From positions 1-23,326 of IMG/VR virus record IMGVR_UViG_3300017743_000135: 23,326 bases of DNA. One strand, given 5' to 3'. This document shows, in pieces, positions 18,001-18,887 of this stretch (positions are counted from its first letter, which is position 1; the number at the start of each line of letters is the position of its first letter). Origin of the DNA: a virus. The notes under the pieces were generated by a model that saw only the letters and a list, made by a program, of their open reading frames with translations, was not told where the DNA came from and did no database searches. Position numbers and translations under genes: made by a program.

Positions 18001-18882
18001 GGCAATATACTCAACAGAGCGAATATGAATATTATCAGCGCCACCCAGTGGGAATCTAAAGATAATTTCACTTCCATATACGGTATAGTCGGTATATGGC
18101 TCAAGTTGGCGATTGTTTTTCTTGACAATCAGACCAATCGCTGAAGTTGGGGTATATGGTTGTGTATTTACTCTGAGGGGATATTCTTTCTTACTTTGAT
18201 ATTCTTCAAAGGGTACTGCATCAGTTGTGACGATCGTTTGATCGGCATACCCAACCAAATATATAATTTCAGTGAATGCAGAGTCGTCAGCACCAGATCT
18301 TTCACGGGGAGCAACGGCAAAGCGAATCTCATCGCCCTCAAGGAAATAATCAGTCCCAGGGACTAACATTTCATTGTATACAACAACAATTAGGTGATCT
18401 ACTGAAGGGGGATTTACAGGAGTGCCTAAAAAGTTAAGAGGGAATTTATTTCTAGTCCCATCGAACAACTGGAAAGGATTTTCTAGTTGTTGTTTCTTTT
18501 TATCAAATTGTGCAGGAGAAACACCTGGAGTGACAATAGCATCAGGTCCACGAGTAACATTCTCGTAGTAAATTACCTCATTATCAATCTTGATAGATCC
18601 ATCGGTCGCTTTGAAACCATCAATCGCCTCAATTCTGATAGTCTTATCGTTCAGACCAATATCACTCAATAAGAGTGTATCATTTGACAGTTCGTCTGAG
18701 GTATAACTATCGAGATCCAAATAACCCAGAAGGTTATTCAGGATATCGTAAGGACGACCTGTTTTTTCTTGAGACTTGTAATATTGTAAGAGAAAGTCAA
18801 CAAATTGTTGATCTTCCTCCCTAATAAATTCTGGGAGTTGATTTGCAACTCTATCCGAAATGTTAATATTCTTGTGTGGCAT
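1..18882 (-). CDS. Giant modular virion structural protein (baseplate-attached fibre, gp7 position), 3' end outside window
   Basis: One reading frame of 6,294 codons starts with ATG at 18882 (MPHKNINISDRVANQ...) and stays open to the left edge, so the C-terminus is missing. No closed frame exists in this phase, and every line I translated was free of stops. The start lies 5 nt after the gp6 stop with a weak GAG-type ribosome site. The predicted mass is roughly 690 kDa or more. Order: N-terminal segment, two tail-fibre-type beta modules (143-293), GxGY repeats (318-621), a conserved core (628-911), more GxGY repeats, YHYH domain, EF-hand loop, propeller-like segment, LamG-like domain, two CBM-like modules, GxGY repeats, then a region of helical Cys/GGN modules with two more LamG-like domains and three beta modules. 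The position after gp6 matches T4 gene 7 (1,032 aa), but this protein is at least six times longer. Inference: a virion baseplate or fibre protein that binds host surface or glycans. The structural role is likely; the gp7 equivalence is uncertain. Confidence 0.9.
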   Translation of the reverse strand, partial: MPHKNINISDRVANQLPEFIREEDQQFVDFLLQYYKSQEKTGRPYDILNNLLGYLDLDSYTSDELSNDTLLLSDIGLNDKTIRIEAIDGFKATDGSIKIDNEVIYYENVTRGPDAIVTPGVSPAQFDKKKQQLENPFQLFDGTRNKFPLNFLGTPVNPPSVDHLIVVVYNEMLVPGTDYFLEGDEIRFAVAPRERSGADDSAFTEIIYLVGYADQTIVTTDAVPFEEYQSKKEYPLRVNTQPYTPTSAIGLIVKKNNRQLEPYTDYTVYGSEIIFRFPLGGADNIHIRSVEYIAPNFGSGASAVVSVDNFGQVDRLIPKTGGSGYRLDFAPKVVVQHSEGVGATAKTLVSGIKNINLIDGGQGYTSYNPPIALVGAPTGGTLAKVALTVDDVTGQVDSLTIMNSGSGYDFIPAISFANPGGCKIGQPTIDSEGRVNIDSIAVEEFGLNYSNPPIVYLDPAPEGGINAQAISRINQDGQVYEIVITNRGRGYATPPRARIIQPIGAQVLDVTVASGNVTNIEMLTGGNGYTDAPSVYIVDDRKDPYGDPIGGTGATAAATIFNGQITDINITNFGSGYSETEPPKIYIAEPKSARASVAVGFNELTGYEIIERGSGYSPSAFLGCSRGVSGAVGYDNLHNEIYAGEATLRQSTHPAASTVINLDSLFIREVFDKFRRQYLPTIEIDYSSINPIQVIKSITDFYISKGTELSTQYLFKIMFGEQVEIYYPRDEIISPSAATWVVDTVLRAELISGDPGNLIDSQLIQYADPVDLSVKAANALIENVITIIEGKDTIYELAISEETLSGSFIIPYKTTLVEPLTTTGQIITVDSTIGWPERNGTIRINDVETAQYKEKSLNQFIECTRSQNGVVEDWDPGTIVYSDIFVYVNKGTSTECKLRVLGIAEAGTTILEDTGSYYLQGDKLKVAKLGSSSEDERLSSWLYNVKKLIQVNTVTPGGVNNQTATVVCDNPHGLLVSDQVTIYGANPVVFNGTFTVTSRIDTLQFTYQINTPTEIIPEGNILLSVDLNRGKSDINSINSVVSEFTTNIQNSFFNADYVYVASSGLPNYKVGPFTGSALIPGNQRKLLRFPRLVQTISERQDISANTSIGAWVNGVSIWAYKSGDFVRFGPLTGITVSNTGQDYDAGSKPALEITGGGGTGATGEVVVNGSLTSFDVTEQGSGYTESPLVSIVGGGGIGATAQAIVTGGRVTRILVEQPGTGYTSQPSVSVTGGGGTGALAKANVRGPIQSVSITANGSGYTELPSIRVNSGEGALAQPIVINGRIVSIAIINSGSGYTTAPTIIINGDGFGAIARAVIGTIGEDKGRVLSVEITNRGIGYTQGLTTVRLESVGDFAEFTPQVFEWNKNLQYDLATNYDGARGYVFTGRNNQFGGEYAHLSDPKELRYVVGDNVFLNAVTQQFQEVESNYEHSPILGWAYDGNPIYGPYGYIDPTDQNSGIRRLRTSYKLKDNVVYDLATNPNPARVDGPELSSYPAGSFVADYEYDFQSGDLDNYNGRFCKTPQYPDGTYAYFITIDASEAGIAEFPYILGPQFNSLPDPWNFTQGATQENIPQDVVRYRDPYVNVDIDVDRQPNQEADVLTTEIEGYPLIFEIQDSNNDGIIDANEQQEVLEMSEEATLQIYDYFPQVSEESRVDIEVETTTQFEDAQIDGFVIENPGVSYQVNDTIFFDDGDTGGFGASAFIESVKGQSIQSYSKEIIGDRPYGVINTSANHDLRQQDELILNSSPVIDNTNKNFKVKVVSGIERINVTQGGVGYNEDIPPTFELITSAGQDGQLEIVLQNTGQISSVNIINSGNGYDPENPPQIRVSHPQQFKKTRYWLTEYMEADGIINVNDIKVTSQRNTYICGKITETDGDESAFLAKFDDLGQKIWERTLIPTNANQKRAEFLKMVVNAAPENDLIYVTGQTKNPDNDTYNPDIWLGLYESGFNNANDPDGILQWQRAIAGISGSTRRDFVTSIALDQEQRIYLCGYTDTNSVDPDDMWIIQCGIEGDLVEKRKVASQDDSEKMHQIMMISDDRFFFIGVNDQNDDLIFGEFFYDGANLEMDWIKQIPTVGGRVVNPTMVMDDYGAIIVAWDIFNSAASKYDKIQINKFLLSTAQTEWDWSKTVTTAGDFLGMHHAGISYDQWGNYTLVSDVTEAQNQRYSVITYMKYDGTLLHQTKVDDTTNIGFQATTHALDNSGDTILAVNRQQSDQLASWRMGNSANPVEDTTKQQLGTYNYFSQSDITHDAAVYKFDGGSLKFNDVAPITIADLGLTPLEWSGRMWMSMNTTAWNTAHEPTLLHFNDATNTNSITATIKGDNTDPDYQKVILYLNGTQVASSVAATNWDAFAAAAWVHITVQKRQESLGLYRYEVFVGGNQQISYQSTTDVALDDVVICGPVSSPTVANSFRGNIDDFVLDDAAPYSGTSYTVPTSEIAITTSNSDVALIKFDRAHTQRAAYTLTGLSNYSNIAFTDHTIGMTWTSVSPGAISTWLEGPGGLQILDMSQTFSTLIPGTYTLSSAYDQYASKTSTIPSPRGKRLIISADVIPKFYLRDALYQKIDNVQEFTFTQPLKLTQYSILQQFNNVGTTTAFATITEVPAGSLRNPGIGTKYRVGKIFGTFNNTDRFRTTTLGGDINQIEGTYFDTIEEESPWVASTAYAQGDRVYNQKRIYEAQGAGTSGTISPQHNTGVVTDGVINWAFIDDAGKFTLDLTEHPFPRPQYTGLDMPEWLPHRLYAVGQRVWYKLNVYQVAVGGGGVTTPTPPTHTTGDVSDGSVTWSFVETNEAISQYTRLMPYDQGNNYSIEILEVQPGSNFIPNDVVSVNTNNITLAEDEKSVEISGFASVKKIRVTARLEKDILLASSVRTDKVYCTSNSPHFYKEGEIIFAEGFSGAQYNGSFFIDDVIGSREFTFGIRDTAVSDPTFVNNGIANVNIYAKHPTLIFTRNHQYNFELSDPSNFGYYLSFSQDNQYKLEYSFNNTVREGTPGIQGAGASTPFVKFLVLGDVTNISYYFDPSRTGSNSPVGENSYIDVITTPYQGRFRISEIVSDTEFKFPLNREPERNNAEIGSDDQGNEYSYYSTTSTRAVGPINTIKLVSPGGFYKKLPIISDIASFRQIEKVEVIDGGTEYAPGVYYDVPVNGDGEGGKVTVTVLLDDETGSGAISSVAVADPGKGYTVASVDIDAITGILGPTLSGSGGAVSVNIPSEGTGASVFLTGRNIGKIKRLKNNEFGFGYSHDYTLKPEITFPVNLQLFNTSILSEIKITDPGAGYTSTPAVVIDGGGGTGADAVAVIKNNRLNEIIIKNPGAGYSSEPVVTLKSEFNYVVNLDLNYLQFNFPHGITTGAEIQFRSEDVGSTEGILPKPSSAGLTALIAGQVYYAIAGQANSLESDQIRFGLTLQSAQAGDYITFLTQGSGRQVLLTEVFGGKAEAVVATSRFLEGEEVFQGSAIELASATGKVSTNTGWQIGPKILKIVDYDGDWKMGEKVTGSISKASGVIDNMSIARGVLNIGSLTKTPGKFIDNVGKPSEIVQKIQDSFFYQNFSYVIKSEIPITKWKTQILENNHPAGFQLFGQLQLVGGKDVSGRKVGTEFTKEVNINNYSNVNQITSFGAAQPIYTDYNNTEVLFRKKRLTSSEEILTSIVKKLDDISPQFNGIDKQFPITVEGEQVIVQQNQLLITINGVIQAPGVSYTIVGGQIVFGEPPKPASRVNYRSLEITPTVIYRIELYSGQAGPPNFGIFPTLGQQVQGKDSDVVATIIDSGTTHIDVINLVGGSFNLNEEITRGTLFSALVQSVTAINSDTIFQFGESITNLEGDTAIIEETNIDGDGNVTDAIVVSKTSGTAQFETGIFDLRLNEFVYSASSKIAGQITFISPYIDPATQDAVDELIINPGSTFYGLLFERLVSITNPNVIIDNISQSSITPTELYDSSSRINADFLDFEEVRNTEVQYTQLAGGNFSEGDIVINNRANYGNPSSVFHGVATNRFKDASAMILGNKDQIIDFAEAEIAVKHPRFYFPGDIITNSWSRYSDAYRLIQKNKSYIANKAYDEMMTQYTSLTVPDPNKCIRDLELYIDAISIDIFRGGNVYTRKLCAKYFDVDGNFVYVNNESAETRYGFEKAKDMMKLAIVNNLTNSFTVPSGQPNQGITYVPWSEVDHGGYDGNGITADPSPNDPYGTNGANQSNNGTDNCSDVQAAITTLYDVVDETLLNGTLVDLPDESKGTYSPGQIKCRRDIGLMIDALAEDVSQGGNYNIIEFTKKYFDAAGAPIANGLIGEYAESLTAIDKAMHLSFQAINNLLYYQVNSRTSVTGFMLKDPTTYQGSYSGGEDDLQEFDVSAAVYTPSNGQMVLTIGTHSLTTSDTVTIRPHSLKFTCDSDNDASFHDYPRAGDPAFNTPLAISAETGTTITVNVGASPLVQFTPTAATYNPATGDMVLTIGSHSLEINDYVTIANDSLVFTCDMDANGTTHTYPRSTDPASGKRLFIHGADATTITVNVAASPADQQYAHTFVSASANSVSSGGGYTHTFVKGLDNAVFTGGGTTAKYFDPNYYSGRNETIQNCANVQAYIATLVDISTTAIAAQNLNNINALASITDGTFVAGENIRTTKIAYKDRAGGLFIVGDTITGITSGAQFEAIGSNSGLKWIFADAVTGSFQDGEYITNSTTANQNGVSLSVIEKYKRLSGKKSIKFPSTGYLVTKDSYDFSFGNTADFTVQGWFRADNLSTTQHLFDFRRLSATAGLRITLQTSGAITVYNGTSQLLTGGTLLANNWHHVAVVRTTSVLQLYVDGVQVGGNYADTNDYGYAAIYVGADFNAANQFTGYMDNVVVKNGESDFNTGFVPPTQIDYSNQYVKFGLDGEQPFVMDNQETYAIYTGQRISSAAIKELNYDQNFAIIENVDLGRSDHRNCADIIDLNAAWIAEEAVGRMEAAFPDFVIPGNNVAEGSYGGTNKCIRDTKDYIIGALVKDLRDGGNYNSLYTARTYLEASGKLKHVGNEILQTLYAWDQAFVLCKYVITTTDTTLTGTYTNRLRLPNNFATPASQSIQDEFDTLGREVLEVLAPNPDIFRDTGVLVWKNRDYIAEEVAGYILNKYEIDLNGTLTQFLEMPGYGQPYCERDVKQFILPAVIADLCTGGTYNVEAVIDNYLDDQNNILHVEHELNPMLDAFHHAKYLTQKAGNNLLLSPGEVSGDLGIPAWAQDDYHTPLYTSRGAFRDDTIIIDDEGYPQDNVSNWNRYKDATNAIAANIDLIAHEAVETMNDMSKYALFQIKGGPVNCSDDVKDILKALVHDLNYNCNERTWDAANLYVEPENNSLKHIEDDWEATVSVMKIVKDIATITMRNGFGRDYIPGNDPNNVDPSTYEANPKEQIFADCADAIDANIRWIAEQAVKAGQTQYPSLSINGGIYGGQQYTPSDATYIASSGEMVITMAGHGLVTGNRVTVRPDSIGFTCTLDGNNVTNYYPRKGDPAYTTSRLITAHTTDTITINVGASPAGEQYTHTFVNAHEGAVVSNGSIDCVHDVTDILRALVFNLKYDGDNWINWVSEFYTTYSGSLAHVTSLATEVNWILEEAKRLVKRAMRGQIITNVASYSGGVQAFSEAVPKPTTVLRNSLVDEGITLGGDYNNVVTRTFTNGTNNIASGSASATGITNDEDLVCSCVTVLPAGTPSDGVLWELGGNGAGAFIGIRDSGTYLRLRAGNGANSYAGGASTASDNGLALLDVQVSTLSDYFDGGEHEITWEIRVGGTVASGSGRVKLWIDGNLIGEASTPGLNTGLYEAGGLLAGGSTGGFATMSSDSTVPQGEPTASWAYTTGDMSYYRSRLVDPIYTGSESDNVATEVDTLMQLVTDAISNPADVTNRVSILPKIWPIKYTPDIAVRDTGLTYDSSAAEWNQTCAEVASAIDTLLEIYIDTIENAANNNTNQLDSIVRTTRLDAYTNSNYQQGTCEGPQSAIDTLFDIMVDTLGAGLNTDKSIANMLLFNKDAIAQRAFDETVTYYGTTEMTVDFCADILKAVRYDMITGGNAGAFRLVQNWFDGEGNFIAFQDIARTHLIYANTRVREYIKSVLYQLTEDPGWTTYNTYQLGIDGRLDYNREASEFIIDSSINAIEYSLETSKFPTEGSVTWVPSSDAVNINTKYELGYDYNTDPALVTLTPIVPVGFDRAEYRVRINRVNSFRRGDILQYIPASETSVAAFTGQTYWYVMTATAQWFEVGAHYMHDGRFRRIEVNTANTGQQIFSVVRRTGIDRSASLFPADPSQTPIQGGFNPADVIYGTTSESSSEVGSISLN
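954..1368 (-). repeat. Three copies of a C..(V)..AI.TL..I helix motif
   Basis: NVATEVDTLMQLVTDAISN (1300-1368), TCAEVASAIDTLLEIYIDTI (1111-1197) and TCEGPQSAIDTLFDIMVDTL (954-1041) are related amphipathic helices. Two further copies sit at 5115-5205 (NCANVQAYIATLVDI) and 6238-6315 (NCSDVQAAITTLYDVVDETL). Predicted helical, possibly a coiled-coil or trimerisation element; function unknown. Confidence 0.6.
1495..1975 (-). other. LamG/ConA-like domain 3 (diverged)
   Basis: Residues about 5635-5798 include TNDEDLVCSCVTVLPAG, then VLWELGGNGAGAFIGIRD, LRLRAGNG, GGEHEITWEIRVGG and GRVKLWIDGNLIGEAST. The sequence GRVKLWIDG.L(I)G matches the LamG (L.VYVDG) strand, and EHEITWEIRV takes the place of W.HVA. 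It is more diverged than domain 2. Confidence 0.55.
2335..2645 (-). repeat. Third copy of the ~100-residue beta module, set inside a helical module
   Basis: It reads YTPSDATYIASSGEMVITMA, then VTVRPDSIGFTCTLDG, YYPRKGDPAY, DTITINVGASP and EQYTHTFVNA. It separates the first helix (IRWIAEQAVKAGQTQYPSL) of one helical module from its Cys anchor (DCVHDVTDILRAL), so it appears inserted into that module. Confidence 0.75.
4340..4815 (-). other. LamG/ConA-like domain 2 in the giant protein
   Basis: Residues about 4690-4848 contain KSIKFPSTGYLVTKDSYDF, then NTADFTVQGWFRADNL, QHLFDFRR, GAITVYNGTSQLL, NNWHHVAVVRTTSVLQLYVD and FTGYMDNVVVKNG. The order FTV.(G/E)WF, W(H)HVAV.R, L.LYVDG and F.GY(I/M)DN is diagnostic of the Laminin_G_3 type. 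Glycan binding is known for some members and inferred here. Confidence 0.88.
5300..5875 (-). repeat. Two tandem copies of a ~100-residue beta module
   Basis: Copies at about 5620-5875 and 5300-5620 share YTPS/YNPA.G.MVLTIG.HSL...D.VTI...SL.FTCD.D......YPR..DPA, then TTITVN and ASP. The second copy ends QQYAHTFVSA. A fragment of the ending (GGGYTHTFVKG) follows at about 5255-5310. A third full copy lies at 2335-2645. The FTC.(L/S/M)D.(N/D) and YPR..DP strings are fixed in all three. Confidence 0.8.
7720..7915 (-). other. Third tail-fibre-type beta module
   Basis: Residues about 3657-3721 read FPITVEGEQVIVQQNQLLI, then NGVIQAPGVSYTIVGGQIVF. This is the same pattern as the two N-terminal modules: (L/I)..(V/I)NG..Q.PG..Y.(V/I).G..I.F. 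It is followed (7230-7600) by GE.IT.G...A-type beta segments. Confidence 0.55.
8930..9500 (-). repeat. GxGY beta-repeat block D (about 5 units)
   Basis: Units at residues about 3128-3318: GGTEYAPGVYYDV, GKGYTVASVDI, GFGYSHDYTLKPEI, GAGYTSTPAVVIDGGGGTGA and GAGYSSEPVVTL. Two units are long or degenerate, and two keep the GGGG-type loop or a Gly/Ser-rich equivalent (LSGSGGAVSV). Confidence 0.75.
9680..10080 (-). other. Beta segment with HPTLIFTR...YNFELS signature
   Basis: Residues about 2935-3068 contain KHPTLIFTRNHQYNFELSD, then FGYYLSFSQDNQ, then NSYIDVITTPYQGRFRI. The pattern N/HPTL...R...Y.F..S....H/Y.L.FS is common in large beta-rich proteins of marine phages and bacteria. No function is assigned. 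Confidence 0.4.
10534..10920 (-). repeat. Two CBM5/12-like modules in tandem
   Basis: Residues about 2655-2783 hold two copies of W/LP....YA.G.RV.....(I/V)Y.(A/V), followed after about 20 residues by a DG.(I/V).W.F strand. Copy 1 is PWVASTAYAQGDRVYNQKR ending DGVINWAFID. Copy 2 is EWLPHRLYAVGQRVWYK ending DGSVTWSFVE. This is the layout of small carbohydrate-binding modules (family 5/12-like) that occur in phage fibres and chitinases. Chitin or glycan binding is inferred only. Confidence 0.6.
11580..12120 (-). other. LamG/ConA-like domain 1 in the giant protein
   Basis: Residues about 2255-2435 begin with VYKFDGGSLKFND and continue through WSGRMWMSMNT, WVHITVQKRQESLG, FVGGNQQISYQST and FRGNIDDFVLDDAAPYSG. 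The order (sequence shown on the surface strand, W.HI.V.R, short 'G' turn, F.G.IDDF) is that of laminin-G-like jelly rolls, which often bind carbohydrates. It follows directly on the propeller-like segment. Confidence 0.7.
12240..13320 (-). other. Beta-propeller-like segment in the giant protein
   Basis: Residues about 1855-2215 show repeated four-strand signatures: a (I/V)Y(V/L)(C/T)G hydrophobic strand, a short acidic turn, then a strand ending in aromatic W. Examples are NTYICGKITETDGDESAF with KIWERTL, LIYVTGQTKN with ILQWQRAI, RIYLCGYTDTNSVDPDDMW, RFFFIGVNDQNDDL with MDWIKQI, and AIIIAWDIF with WDWSKTV. This resembles SBBP-type or quinoprotein-like propeller blades. About five to six blades can be counted. 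Fold assignment is inferred. Confidence 0.55.
13400..13860 (-). repeat. GxGY beta-repeat block C (3 units)
   Basis: Three diverged units at residues about 1675-1828: GVSYQVNDTIFF followed by a GGFGASAFI loop, GVGYNEDIPPTFEL, and GNGYDPENPPQIRV. Between them lies an NHDL..QDELIL segment resembling the HGL module. The spacing is less regular than in blocks A and B. Confidence 0.7.
14002..14037 (-). other. Canonical EF-hand-type calcium-binding loop
   Basis: Residues 1616-1627 read DSNNDGIIDANE. This fits the 12-residue loop exactly: D1, N3, D5, G6, I8, D9 and E12. It is followed by an acidic stretch (QQEVLEMSEEATL) that could form the exiting helix. Calcium binding is inferred; no second loop was seen nearby, so dockerin-like pairing is not supported. 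Confidence 0.6.
14229..14620 (-). other. YHYH domain embedded in the giant protein
   Basis: Residues about 1421-1552 contain HSPILGWAYDGNPIYGPYGY, then further on GDLDNYNGRFCKTPQYPDGT followed by YAYFIT and FPYILGP. These are the signature elements of the YHYH family in order: the (L/I)G.A.DG.PIYGP.G loop, the LD..NG.....P.YP.GTY.Y strand and the PYI.G end. The YHYH domain is known from secreted bacterial proteins of unclear function. The usual second-position H of the Y.Y motif appears as A here (YAYF), so any metal site may be altered. Confidence 0.75.
14855..15475 (-). repeat. GxGY beta-repeat block B (6 units, with GGGGTGA loops)
   Basis: Six units of about 38-40 residues occur at residues about 1137-1342: TGQDYDAGSKPAL, GSGYTESPLVSI, GTGYTSQPSVSV, GSGYTELPSIRV, GSGYTTAPTIII and GIGYTQGLTTV. 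Three of them are followed by a GGGG(T/I)GA loop and an A-x-V strand. This is the cleanest copy of the repeat in the protein, and neighbouring units are more alike than distant ones. Confidence 0.88.
15855..15985 (-). other. HGL / NGTFTV beta module in the giant protein
   Basis: Residues about 967-1009 read NPHGLLVSDQVTIYG, then FNGTFTVTSRIDTLQFTY. The HGL..D.V.I.G...(Y/F)NG.F.V.....F.Y pattern is a common beta module of marine phage structural proteins. A weaker version (YNGSFFIDDVIGSREFTF) lies at about 10110-10280. Confidence 0.6.
16150..17000 (-). other. Conserved core segment of the giant protein (gp7-like candidate)
   Basis: Residues about 628-911 look non-repetitive and globular. They include FDKFRRQYLPTIEIDYSS, then VIKSITDFYISKGTELS, FGEQVEIYYPRDEIISPS and TVDSTIGWPERNG-type strings (here ITVDSTIGWPERNGTIRI), followed by KEKSLNQFIECTRS. 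I recognise this wording as typical of the large structural protein next to gp6 in cyanomyoviruses. It may be the part that docks onto the baseplate wedge. The link to T4 gp7 is by gene order, not by visible sequence identity. Confidence 0.55.
17020..17930 (-). repeat. GxGY beta-repeat block A (about 8 units) in the giant protein
   Basis: Units of about 40 residues each carry a G-x-G-Y turn followed by a short P-x-(V/I) strand: GGSGYRLDFAPKV, GGQGYTSYNPPI, GSGYDFIPAI, FGLNYSNPPI (degenerate), RGRGYATPPRA, GGNGYTDAPSV, FGSGYSETEPPKI and RGSGYSPSAFLG. The spacing is close to 120 nt. Such repeats are known from large structural proteins of cyanophages; a stacked beta structure is inferred. Confidence 0.85.
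18004..18456 (-). other. Two tail-fibre-type beta modules near the N-terminus of the giant protein
   Basis: Residues about 143-215 and 232-293 share the pattern F/YPL..., then V..N..L.P.TDY...G.EI.F. The first contains VPGTDYFLEGDEIRF, the second LEPYTDYTVYGSEIIF. This resembles the short beta module seen at the front of many phage tail-fibre proteins. A third, isolated copy occurs around 7720-7915. Family assignment is by pattern only. Confidence 0.55.
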
Positions 18883-18887
18883 CTATC

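Noticed and set aside
1-18882. The idea that this stretch is non-coding or a decayed prophage
   Set aside because: Translation in the minus phase starting at 18882 is open throughout and gives well-formed domains in a sensible order.
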